Positions 31,013 through 41,700 of a stretch of 64,000 nt of DNA are shown here, piece by piece. The DNA lies in the NCBI GenBank assembly GCA_036784855.1, contig JAZDSV010000033.1:100598-164597 (forward strand), in the 5' to 3' direction. The notes below the pieces were generated by a model. That model did no database searches and was not told the origin of the DNA. It worked only from the letters and a program-made list of their open reading frames with translations. Each line of letters starts with the position of its first letter. Position 1 is the stretch's first letter. The position numbers and the translations under genes were made by a program. The DNA is from Aphelidium insulamus (Eukaryota > Aphelidiomycota > Aphelidea > Aphelidiaceae).

Positions 31013-32925
31013 TCAAAATTTCCCTTCACCAGCTTGTTGCCAGCCTTGTGTGGCAGTGACTCCTGGCACTTGGAGATAGGTCAGTCCATCGGGGAAGGAG
31101 CTCATCCAGTCGTCGGAGGCAGCGGTGTCTGGTGGCGTCCACACCAAGTCTGAGAGGCGCGGGCTGGACGGTGGAATGTAGGCAAGACTGCCCGAGTCAT
31201 TGACAGCGCCCAACAAATATTGTTGTTGTGTGACTACCGAGCGATGCTGCGGTCTGCTGCTTGATGGTGGTACAAGCGCGGCAGATGAACGGGGCACCTG
31301 ATGAACAGGAGAGTGTGGCGCCGAGTCCAAGCTGCGTCTGTCCCGCTTGGCTGCGGGACGTCTCGAGCTAAGTGGTTCGGCGGCGCGTGGTCTCTTCTTG
31401 ATCACGTCCGTCTTCAAGTGCAGCGGTCGGTGGGTATGGTGCATCTTGTAGAACAGTCCGCTGTGACATTATATATTGTGCATGCAATAGGGAGCAATTG
31501 ATCTACATACCAAGCATTGCAGAGTATTTGACCGGCATCATTCTTGCGCCTATTACAGGATCAGTACATGTAAGAATGGACACACAATCGTACCATAAGG
31601 GCGTGTTGGCAGTGCGACAATTAGCGCACTCGGTCCGGCACAGCTCATCGGGCATCATCTTCTTTCCCGTCGCCTTTAACGACAAAGGCCGTGGCTGATT
31701 GTGCTGCTTCAAGTCTACAACAATTAGTTCCGAAAATAAGTACATCTTCCTATTAAGACTTACAGAGGCCGCAAGCGTTGCACAAAACTTGATCGTCATC
31801 GAGGCGACGCCACAGAGGCGTGTAGCTGACACCGCAGTTGGCACAGTTCTGCGAGTATGCCGATGCACTGCCACTGGCAGTTGCCGCGCAAATTGCCGCC
31901 GTGCCGCTGTTTAAACTGTGAGAGAGGCGATCGTCTTCGCGCGCCTGAGCTTCCAGTCTGCTTCTGTTGAACCTGGAATCGACGTTGTTGGCCACCTGGC
32001 CGGCGCTGTACGGCGTAGCATGCAATGTCTCCTGCAGTGCGGAGGGTGCTGCATGTGCGTAGCCAAGCTGATGGTGCCCGTGATCAGAGAACGTGTCGCC
32101 GCCAAACTCTGAAATGGCACCGGTGCCTGCCACATCGGCCATACTGCAACCAAGCGACTCCACCAGCCCGAAGTCCTCCGGCACACCCAGCCACGGACCC
32201 TCATCTATATCGCCGACGAATGCCGTAGCGGGGAACGAGAGCCCGAACAAGTCGTCCAGCTGGATGGCGCGGTAGCTGTCCAGCAGCGACGCGGCCTGGT
32301 CCACCATGGATGTGGTGGCAGATATAGATGATGATACGTTGCCTGGTGGCGTCAATGACTGCGGCGGCGCTGCCGGATCCTCTTTGACAGTGGCAGAACT
32401 GTCTAAAGCTGAGGTGGTGGTGGCGGGTTCAGCGGCCCGTCGATATGGCGGTATATGAACAGCGGTGCAAGATGAGAGTGGTTTGGTGGCGGTTTGTGCG
32501 TCGCCATCGGCCTCCCGCCCGTCCAGCGCCAATTTACGCGCAGTCATGGATGAGACGCGCCGCACATCGTCCCGACTACGCATCAGCGGGTTGCGGCGAG
32601 CGGTGGCCAGACACGGCGAAGCCAAAGAGCAATCGGTGCCCTTGGTGGCGGTGGTGGCAGTCTGGCTGATGGCAGGGTTGCTGCTGTGGCTGTTGGCAGC
32701 CGCGCCACCCCTGTCCCGACAATTGCCCGAGCAATAGTCCTCCAGTATGAGCTTGTGCAGGTGCCACAGACGCCAGGAAAGGTTCTCCAGGCGCGCCCCG
32801 TTCTCCAGCGAGTCCTTGACCTTGGTGCATATGCGCCACGTCTTAGACAGCTCCTCCTCCGAGTCCAGACTGGCCATCTGCGAGAACGAGTGCAGACCCT
32901 TTATCTTGAGCAAAATTGGCGCCAT
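31013..32925 (-). CDS. Two-finger GATA transcription factor with fungal N-terminal block
   Basis: Four exons. Exon 1 (from 32925) opens with LSKTWRICTKVKDSLENG and RLENLSWRLWHLHKL, the DUF1752-like block seen near the start of fungal nitrogen GATA factors (AreA/Gaf1). A long Ser/Ala-rich activation-type region follows. Two class IV zinc fingers complete it: CANCGVSYTPLWRR ... CNACGLYLK, and CANCRTANTPLWRK ... CNACGLFYKMHHTHRPLHL. Introns fall in the first finger (after CNACGL), and within the second finger (after TPLW and after CNAC); each restores the ligands. The fingers are about 30 residues apart, as in animal GATA1-6, not the wide Cys-rich spacing of fungal siderophore repressors. A basic region RPRAAEPLSSRRPAAKRDRR follows. 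Nuclear DNA binding at GATA sites is family knowledge; target pathway is unknown. Confidence 0.92.
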
Positions 32926-33600
32926 CGTTGCGGTGTGTGTATGTGTGCTTGTGTGTGCTTGTATGTGTGTTGGTTGTGTATTGTGTCTCCTTGTGTACTA
33001 CAAGGCGGCTGCGCAAGACGCAAATGTCAACGTCACTCCAGTTGCCAGGCAGGCTATGGCAGGTACCGACAGACAGACAGCAAGGCAGGGCAGCAGGCAG
33101 AGTTGTGCAGACCGCTACAGGCAGCCAAGTGCAAAAAATGTGCGCCAAAATTGACAGCGAGGTTTTTTGTTTTTTTTCGCACCCTTAACAAAAGCGCAAT
33201 TAGCACGGCAAGGCTTTCTCTTGATCTCCCAGTGGCTCTGGCACTTCTCTATAAAGGCTTTCTGTGCATGCTTATAACTACATATAGGAGATCATGATGT
33301 ATCATATCCAATACCTATTGATTACAATGGTGAACACTGGAATGAAGTAGTATTTAGAGCAAAGCACATTTGAGTACTTCAAATGCTTCCATTATTCCCA
33401 TTCTAACGTGCATTCATTAAACATTTTTCTATTTAACAGATTGTCGATACTGCCAGTAACATGCAGCCCGAACAAGGTGCCGTACACATGGCCAATACCT
33501 CATCAACATTATCGATGTTGTAAGTTCTTTCCAATATGGACAAATGATTGCACACAAAGTAAAGGCCACAAAACAAGCAAGATAGTCCCATGTATTAAAT
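32926..33600. other. Intergenic/promoter region, no gene seen
   Basis: About 675 bp between the GATA factor start and the actin-fragmin-kinase-like stop. There is a GT-rich run at 32934-32985 just upstream of the GATA ATG and a CAGACAGACAG / GGCAGG run at 33070-33100. Open frames here show no recognisable protein. Confidence 0.6.
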
Positions 33601-34893
33601 TTAAGTAAACGTCTGTTCAAATAAGGCCAGCATCTGGTCCACGAACGGGAGCGACACTTCCTCCACGTTGATGTGAATCTTTTCTCCCTCATTCAGCTGG
33701 TTCATGATGTCTTTGATCTGGCGCAACAGCTTGGAGTGTTTATCCCGCTTGAACTGCTTTGCAACATCCAAAAATCCGTGCATCATGGCATCGCATGCCG
33801 CCTGCGACTGACTGTCTGTCATGTCGATGCGAGACCAGCGCACAATGTGTCCCAGCGCATTTTTGAATTCGCGCATGGATGTCGAAATGGAATGCGATGG
33901 TGAGGCCGAGTGCTGGTTGCTGGCCGCCACCAGTCGCTGTAGGAAATTACGCACAGTGCCGGCGTACTCGTCAAACTCTGCGCTAAAGTGTGCCGGGTCA
34001 ATGGAACGCACCCCCGCATCCAAGTTGATCACCTGCGGCATGTAAGCAAATCACTCAATATATAAATGTCTAATCTCTACCTTGTACTGACCAGGGCCCA
34101 GGTGAGCCAGGTAAATATTGCCGCCGTTGCCCTGGTTGTCCCATATTAGGGGCAGGCGGTCGCCATTGTTCAGCAGTACATCCAGCGCCATAATCTGTCC
34201 GACTTGCCACGGCCAGCCGTCTTCCATGCGTCCACTATCAGTATTTTCCCACGAGTGGCCACTCATCCACTGCAGCGCGTCCGGCTGCTGCAGATCATTC
34301 ATGGCACAGCCGGGAACGTACTCCTTGTTGAACAGCCAGATCTGGTCGTGCAGCCGCGTCAGCACCACAAACATCGGGTCGCACGGACGCAGCGCATCCA
34401 GCAGTTCAGTGCCGGCCGCGCTTGCCGTGCGCAAGAGTCGGAATCGTGGTGAATACACACCCACCGATTGTGAGAGCAGTGTGGCCGCCACTTCCGAGAA
34501 CAGCGAGTGCGCGCCGGCCTTCAACACAGTCATCCCGCGCTTGGTGCCCACAAAGAACACACCCTGGGTGCCGGTGGCGCTGCGGTGCAGAGTCTGCACT
34601 TGTCGCCGCGCCATGGATGACTTATTGTCCGCGGCCGTGTGTGCAGCAGCAGCATCTTCGTCGTCGCCGCCCTTCCACCAGCTGTCGGCAAGGGCCGTCA
34701 GCGGCATTGGCACAGCGGTGGCCAGCACATCCGACAGGGTCAGCGCGGTATCCAGCGACGTGGACCACTTGTACTTTTTGTGCTTGTCTCCGTGCTGCGC
34801 CGACACTGGCGGTGGTGTCTGCGGCATACCCAATGCCAATGGGAAGAGCGGCCGCGGCTGCAGCGTCTCTTGCAGCGTCCACAGCGTGTCCAT
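33601..34893 (-). CDS. Actin-fragmin-kinase-like protein kinase
   Basis: Two exons, 34081-34893 and 33601-34032, around a 48-nt GTAGAG...GCAG intron; about 414 residues. The product has the layout of the actin-fragmin kinase catalytic domain of Physarum, an atypical kinase: an early strand FVGTKRGMTVLKAG with the candidate ATP-binding Lys, SEVAATLLSQSVGVYSPRFRLL, VLTRLHDQIWLFNKEYVPG, then the catalytic block IMALDVLLNNGDRLPLIWDN with NGGNIYLA and VINLDAGVRSID (metal-binding Asp). In Physarum this domain phosphorylates actin in the actin-fragmin complex. The Kelch repeats that follow it there are absent; the last 110 residues are a helical tail. Family call is from memory of motif order, so moderate; the actin substrate is inference. 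Confidence 0.7.
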
Positions 34894-35107
34894 CGTCGTC
34901 TAGAAGTGATGAATGACTGTTTCGTGGCGTGCTTGTGTCATTGCTCTCTTGCAAAGGCCTAAATAAATCATGTTCTGTCTGTATTTATCAAGCGTCGACA
35001 AGTTTACAGCCTTGTTTACATTATACACATTGCGGACACAGCGCATGGCATAGTTTAATATATAGTTGATCTTTATATGCGTCAATACAAACGGAACGGA
35101 ATTCAAA
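34894..35107. other. Short intergenic spacer
   Basis: About 210 AT-rich bp upstream of the kinase gene and at the 3' end of the coiled-coil gene. Nothing recognised. Confidence 0.5.
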
Positions 35108-36189
35108 TCAATTCACATGCGCGGCACGCCACTCAACCACCTTGTCCTTCAGGGGAATGTACCACTGCTGACCGCCGACATCGCGCGGTTGGCCTATTGA
35201 GCGTGCGTCGACTGGCCTGGCGATATCTGGCAGGATATCGTTGCGCATATATCGCCTAAACGCCACCTGCTGGAGCATTTGTGTCTCCAACGGTACGCTT
35301 GCCGGTTGCAGTGGTACGTTGTGTGCGGCTAGTACAACATCAGCATTATTTCTGGCATTGGCGCCGTATCTTGCCAGGATACAGAGGTGGTCCAGAGTGA
35401 GGGCGCGTACCACGGGCAACTCCTCATTGGCGGACCCGCGGTTGTACGTGACAGTTGGCAGGCGGGCCGACTCAAATGAAAAGTCGCATTCTCTCGGCAG
35501 GGTATTGGCATCCACAAGCTTTTCCCATGTCGGCAAGACTGTCGTGGCAATGAAGGCATCCATCAAGTAGGCAACCAGCTGTTTCCGGTCTCGCGGCGTG
35601 CATTCAACTTGCTGCTCTACTGATGCGGAGTTGGTGTGTTTCAATAAGGTGCCGGAATCCTTTATCAATGGATAGTCTGCCTGCGTGACACTGGACCGCC
35701 TTTCAATCGTAGTTCGTGGGCGCACAGTCGCATCTCTGGTAGCTGTCAATGCGGCAGTGGTATCGCTTCCGCCCCGCGATAATTGCTGTGAGCGTGCAGC
35801 TGGCGGGGACTTTTGCCGCAGTCTTTGTAGCCCAGATACGGATGATGCACTGGCACTACTGAAGGTATCGTCGCCGCCTAATCGCCGCTTGCCGCTCTGC
35901 ACGCTGCTAGCATCAGCCGGTGGCGCAGTGACTTTGGACAGAATTTGGCGCACGTTCTTGGTTTCTTGCATGATTTGGTCCATGCAGCGCTTTAGCTGCT
36001 TGTTCTCCTTCAGTAGCTGGTCGATTTGCTGCTGCTGTCGTTGCAGGGTGTGTGCCATGGACGGCGAGAGGTGCATTGGTGCATTGTGGTTGACGGGACG
36101 TGCACTGCTGGCTGGTACGGGCGTCGAACCTGACGCTGTCACTGAGATTAATGTATACAATGGGCGGGGCAGATACCTTGTGGTGGCAT
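35108..36189 (-). CDS. Uncharacterised coiled-coil protein
   Basis: A tiny first exon (36177-36189, MPPQ) in a good ATG context joins through a 35-nt intron (GTATCT...CTCAG) to 35108-36141. The protein is about 349 residues. Residues 30-65 form a coiled coil (QRQQQQIDQLLKENKQLKR). A Ser-rich linker follows, then a folded-looking C-terminal 180 residues with RDRKQLVAYLMDAF, TTVLPTWEKLVDANTLP, RALTLDHLCILARYG and QMLQQVAFRRYMRNDILPDI. I do not recognise the domain. The 35-nt intron is at the short end for this window; if it is not used, translation would have to begin at an internal ATG. Confidence 0.6.
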
Positions 36190-37036
36190 GGCGATGGTGG
36201 GGCTGCTCTTACAGGTGGCTGTCGTCGTCTATTTCTTCTTTCTGCTTTCTTCATCTCTCTTTCTGCTTTCTTCTTTCTTCTTTCATCATTCCCTTTCTGC
36301 TTTACTTTCTTCTTTCTGCTTTCTGCTTTCTGCTTTCTGTTTTTTCATCATTCCCTTTCTGCTTTACTTTTTTCTTTCTTCTTTCTGCTTTCTGTTTTTT
36401 CATCATTCCCCTCCCGCTTTACTTTTTTCTTTTTTCTTTCTGCTTTCTGTTTTTTCATCATTCCCCTCCCGCTTTACTTTTTTCTTTTGCTTTCTGTTTT
36501 TTCATCATTCCCTTTCTGCTTTACTTTCTTCTTTCTGCTTTCTGCTTCTGCTTTCTGCTTTCTTCTTTCTTTTTTCTTTTTTCTTTTTTTTTTCTTTTTC
36601 TTGCATCTCGGTCTTATTCTGCATTCTTCTTCTTGCTTGCTTCTTGCTACTTGTTGTGCCTTTTCGTCGCTCGGCAATTTTCAGATCTTTCTTGATTCTT
36701 CCTCTTAGTTCTTCCCTTTCACGTCTCTCGCAATTCCTTGTTGTACCTTATTCGTGCATTATACTATGTCTGCAACAACAGGAAAGCCTCATTATGCTGT
36801 TCATTCTTCTACTCCATGTCTTCGCATCTCTGACTGGTTGTTCACCGTTCCGCTAATGCAGCACGGATCTTTTATTGAGTATCAAATTAATGCCGCGCGG
36901 CCAGTTCCATAGCCGTGACATGTGCCACAATAAATGAGAGTCGCTGCCACACAATTACTGCCACTTTGTGATAAAAAGTTGCTTATTTAAGTAGGTCAAT
37001 TACTGTCGCGCGGCCACAGCTTTTTTATTTTTTCGA
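36190..37036. repeat. Pyrimidine-strand minisatellite in a divergent promoter
   Basis: About 850 bp between the coiled-coil and SUMO-ligase genes. From 36225 to 36600 the plus strand is almost pure pyrimidine with a recurring unit of about 50-60 bp built on TTTTTTCATCATTCC, a short variable tract, GCTTTACTTT and TTTCTGCTTTC. At least five units can be followed. The remainder (36700-37036) holds no recognisable gene. Open frames made of Phe/Leu/Ser here are artefacts. Confidence 0.9.
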
Positions 37037-38740
37037 ATGACTCTGACAGCGGCGGCGGATAGAGGAAACGGTGCCAGCGCAGAGTCAACAATAAATCGAC
37101 TGCTGCAGGCACGCTCTGCGTCGCTTGACGAACTAGTCGTGGGCGTGGACGACTTGTCGCGACAAGCTGCTCTGGTGCAGTCATCCTACCGAGATATTGC
37201 GCGCACAGTGCAGCTTCACTGGCCGTCGCTGGCAGAGGAGTCGAGGGCAAAGGATTCGAGGGCAGAATCATTGAAGGATGTACCAGGGAACTCACCTGCC
37301 ACTATCCCGGTGCAGGCCATCCCTAGCCGCGGTGACGCCAAGGCTGGCGTGGAAGAAGACTTTGGAGAAGCTGCTCCTCCATCCAAGGAAATTGGATCGC
37401 CACTTATTCCGCCTCAAAGGCGGCCTGTGCCTACTTTGTCCAGCCGGGCACCGCCCGCTGAAGTGCAAAGTAGACTGACTAAAGAGATGCTGCCGGCTGG
37501 CCGTGCAATACCCGATGCTGCGGTGCCCGATATCAGCACCGTACTGGATCTGCCGATCGCAGAGTCTCCCGCCACCACTTCACCGGTCAGCAGTGCCAAA
37601 CAGCCCGCTGCTCCCATGGTCGATATGACAGCTAGGTATCCCCTGGTGAACAATGACTACTTTACGCCAGTGCCGATGCTGGCATTTGAGCCGCTGACAG
37701 ACCTGACCAACCCGCCCATACAGTTTACACACCGCATCAAAACGCACACTCTAAAATTTGCCGTTTCGCCCGACACATTCATGGCACTGGCAAACCTGGG
37801 CGACATGCAGCCCGGATTTCGCTTGCTGCAGGTCGTGGCGTGGGACAGTCCCAAGACGGGCGCCGCAGACAGACCACAGTGCAGTAGCGGTCGACAGTGC
37901 AATTGGCCCACGCGGACAGAAATATTCTTGAACGGGCATCGCATCGAAGTGCGGCAGCCAAAGTTTGAGCCGAGACGCACCGAAGGCGGCCTGACGATGT
38001 CCTATCGCAGAATGGAGGGATATCCTTCGCTGCCGGTGTATTTGAATGCGTATGCTTCACATACCGCTCACCGTGACCGGCCGTACTTGCTCTGCGGCGA
38101 GAACACGCTAAAAATTGTGTATTCGCCGTTCTCGGATGCCGAGTGCGTCTGCAAAGAGTGTCGCAACGCCAAATACATTTGTGTTCGAGTCGTGCACATT
38201 GAGTGGGCGGCGGTGGTTCGGAACCGTGCAATCGTCGAGTCGTTGCCGGAGAGGAAACGAATTCTGCGCCTCCTGTCATTGCAGCTGAGCGGAAAGCGGA
38301 AGCGGCGACGCAATTCAAACTCGGAGCCAGAGGTGGAATGCGACAATGTGCTCTCTCTATCGTTGCGCTGTCCGCTATCCCTGCAACGCATCTCGATTCC
38401 GGGCCGGTCAACGTTGTGCCAGCACGCTCAATGCTTTGACGTGGACAATTTCATGTCTCAGAGTATCTCCTCCGACACAATGTGGAAGTATAAATGCCCC
38501 TTCTGCAATTTGCGGTTTGATCTGGCGACATTGCGAGTCTGCCCGTGGTTCACTGACGTGCTTGATCGTGCTGAAGCATTCTTGTCTGCAAAAAACGCAG
38601 ATTTAACTATGGCCGTCACATGGACAGATCTGGTTGTGTCTACGGATGCAAGTGGCGCTGTGCTCGTTGATGTGGACGGCAAACTTGCAAGGCCGACGGT
38701 GCAGCAATCCAGCGCACACGAACCGATTGTCATTGACTAG
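37037..38740 (+). CDS. PIAS/Siz-type SUMO E3 ligase
   Basis: A single exon of 567 residues. The middle has a PINIT-like domain (LKFAVSPDTFMALANLG ... QVVAWDS, TEIFLNGHRIEV, NTLKIVYSPFSDAECVC). The Miz/SP-RING follows: LRCPLSLQRISIPGRSTLC, HAQCFDVDNFMSQ, WKYKCPFCNLRFDLATLRVC, with the Cys/His ligands in order. SP-RINGs recruit Ubc9 and promote SUMO transfer in the nucleus. A basic patch (GKRKRRRNS) between PINIT and SP-RING could be a nuclear signal. The first 200 residues are Pro/Ser-rich; I do not see a clear SAP domain. A C-terminal FVIVID-type SUMO-interaction motif is possible in HEPIVID at the very end. Convergent with the lipase gene; 37 bp between stops. Confidence 0.9.
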   Translation: MTLTAAADRGNGASAESTINRLLQARSASLDELVVGVDDLSRQAALVQSSYRDIARTVQLHWPSLAEESRAKDSRAESLKDVPGNSPATIPVQAIPSRGDAKAGVEEDFGEAAPPSKEIGSPLIPPQRRPVPTLSSRAPPAEVQSRLTKEMLPAGRAIPDAAVPDISTVLDLPIAESPATTSPVSSAKQPAAPMVDMTARYPLVNNDYFTPVPMLAFEPLTDLTNPPIQFTHRIKTHTLKFAVSPDTFMALANLGDMQPGFRLLQVVAWDSPKTGAADRPQCSSGRQCNWPTRTEIFLNGHRIEVRQPKFEPRRTEGGLTMSYRRMEGYPSLPVYLNAYASHTAHRDRPYLLCGENTLKIVYSPFSDAECVCKECRNAKYICVRVVHIEWAAVVRNRAIVESLPERKRILRLLSLQLSGKRKRRRNSNSEPEVECDNVLSLSLRCPLSLQRISIPGRSTLCQHAQCFDVDNFMSQSISSDTMWKYKCPFCNLRFDLATLRVCPWFTDVLDRAEAFLSAKNADLTMAVTWTDLVVSTDASGAVLVDVDGKLARPTVQQSSAHEPIVID

Positions 38741-38777
38741 AAGCAAGTGCAATTTAGATAGAAGCATTGTTTATGCA

Positions 38778-41700
38778 CTAGTCTGCAGTTGGTTGTTGCA
38801 TGGTGGCCTCTGGGGACGAGGCGGTGTCGACATCAGATGCGGTAGTGGCAGAAATCACCGCCGGCTCCTTGTCGGCCTTTGCCTTGTCGGGCGATCTACC
38901 AGACGCCGCTCTCAACACCACAGGATCCACGCCCGAGTACGCATCTCTCACAATTGATGCGCGGCGCTTGGCCACCAAGTCGTGCTCCGACAAAAACATG
39001 TGCGCCGGCAATGCGTATTTTGCCGCGGGAGCCTGCGAATTAGTGGGCGAATTGCCCGTACCGATGACTGAAGTGTCGGTCGATACGATTGCAGTACCGC
39101 TGGCGGCATCGTCCTTTGATGATTGCACAACGCGCGTCACAACCGGGCTGACCGTGTGCCGCGTCGGTTGAAATCCCGCTTTATCCGATGTTGCCAGCGG
39201 TAAGGCGCCGCTAGCTGGGCGGATATCAGACGGTACCAGGACTTCCCTGACTGGCTCGCCGGTGGGTGACACGTGGTCGTACACGGCTGCCGCAGTATCG
39301 GACACCTGATCACTCTCCGTGATAATGGTGTGCGGTGAAAAGTGCTTGGCGCGCGACGACTCGTGCAATGTCCGCACAATGTCTCGCTGCTTGTCCGACA
39401 TGGCGTGTTGCAGCGGGTTCTGTCGTCGATAGTCCACCGACGTCTCCACTGATTCCTCCTCCGATTCAGTGTTCTCTGCGGAGCTCGACTCGGTGTCGCC
39501 GATAAAGTACTTGCTGCGGGCGCGTACTTCTCTCGGCTTCCGCAATTGAATGCTGGTGCCGCCCAGCCTGTATTCGGCGCCGGTGGGCAGCTGCACCGAC
39601 TCGGGAATGTTGTCTTCGTCGCGCATCTCGACGCCTTGGTTGCGCCACTGCGATTCCAAATCAGTGTTGAGAAATGCTGCAAGTGCAGCCCGTCGAGCTC
39701 TTCGGCGTCTCCGAGCTGCCTCTCCCTCGTCAAACATTTCTTCCAGCCAGTGCGAGGTCAGCATTACGGCGTGATGAGCCTCTGGCAGCATGCTAAGCAT
39801 CTGCAGATATGCGTGCGACATCCCTGCGTAGATTTTCACAGTCACATATGATGCCGGATCCTGATTGATTTCACCGTAGGCCTCCTCGTATGCGTCGTGC
39901 AGACTATCGAATAACACTGCGTTGCTTGCAGTAGTGGATGAGGTGGCCGACCCATCTCTACGCAATGTGCCGCTGTCCTTGGCCAAAATGCTGCCACGCC
40001 TGGAGATAAGGTCGACTGCTTTGGCAGTAATGTTGCCCAACAGCTGGCGCACAATGCTGTCCTTTCGCACTGTCGACACAATGGGATAATCTGGGTCTGT
40101 GTCAGCAAGGCTAGCGGTGGGTGTCTGGGGAGGTTCGTCATATTTGCTAGCGGCGGAGAGAGATTCCGTGCTAGCAGAGGTTGCAGAAAGCCGCTGGTCG
40201 GGGCGCGGAGGTGGAGCCGGCGGTTTCATCTTCATCTCCCTCAAATACTCGTGCCGCATTCGAGTTTGTTCCCGGGCGCGCTTCTCCACGGCAGATCGAA
40301 CCCTGGCGGCAAATATAACAGTGTCGTCCACCAAAGGATCGCATTCGCCACACATCATCCATATTTTGGGAAACTCGGCCAGGTACTCGTCGGGCGCTGC
40401 AATCGGCGACAGATACATGTCCGTGATGGGGTTGGCTTTGGAGTTCTGGCCCACATATAGCAGTGCCATGGCACGAGTAAGTTCCGGAGTGATCACGCGG
40501 TCGGAAAAGAATGACACTCGCGACGTCAGGGACAGGTGCGATATGTTGATGCCGGGGACATTGCTGGGAATTAGAGTGACCGCGTTGTCGTCGTCCACGT
40601 CGTCCACTGGCGAATCCGCACGGCGATCAAGCATGGCATTCAGGACAGCGGGCTGCGCCGACATCACGTTGACAAAGCTACTCCGTTCATTGCCGCCAAG
40701 GTCTTTCCGATACTTCTTCATCAGACCGCTAAGACTAGTCGAGCTTCCATGCCGCAGTATAGGCGCGTGAGCAGGCGCTATCCAGCAGGCAAAGTCGAAA
40801 TTAAGTGCTCCGTACGCGATAAGCAGACCCTCTGGCTTAGGGATGAGGTAGTGTTTGTCGCGTTGGTCCAACAGGTCGCCGAATTGATTAAATAGATTCG
40901 GGTGTGCCTGCATGAAGCGGCGGTTGTGTGCAATTATTCTCAACGTGACCGCGGCCACAAGATTTCCGCCGGCACTGTCACCTGCCAGTGTTATTCGGAT
41001 GCGCTTGAATGTAGGTGATGTATCCTCGGTGACACCGCTAGCCAAATTAACTCCCACGCAGTGACCTGACGGCGATAAGAAAGATGAGGACATATATTCG
41101 ACGCATTTACCATTGGTTACACAGATAGTCTTGTACAGTTCATAGCACTCTTCCAACGCATATGGATACGGGAACTCCGGCGCCTTTACCCCGTCGTGAG
41201 CAGTAATCGTGTAATGAGGTAAATAACATAGTGCACACCTTTCTGTAGTCAACACTGACAATGCAAACAGATTTGCCGAGATGTTTGGCCCAGCGTCTGA
41301 CGTACTCTTCGTGGTTTTCCGGACTCATTGTGACAAAGCCACCACCGGGAAAGTGCAGCATAATCTTGTTGCATTGCCGCAGGTCTGCGTCAGTCCCGGC
41401 GTAGTACAGCTTGACGCGCGTTGTGTTAATCCACGCGGGGAAGCGATTGCCATCTACGTTTGTCGGCTCTTGGCGATCCACTAGCACCTCGCGAACCGTG
41501 GCTATTCGGAATTAATATATGTTGAACATATCAAAACAATACGTACGCAGCCACGGCCGGAATACAGACTGTAGAGCCCATAGGATAGGGGTGGTGGATT
41601 TGTCCCACGAACATCGCATCATCGTCACAGTGCTTTCCACGCGAAGCTTGCGCACCTTTTCATCGGCATCACGAGCGTTAAACAAGTACCCTTTGGTATA

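Noticed and set aside
36185..36860. Long plus-strand frames rich in Phe/Leu/Ser/Cys, looking like multi-pass membrane proteins
   Set aside because: They are translations of the TTTCTGCTTTC minisatellite, overlap in all three frames and have no independent protein character.
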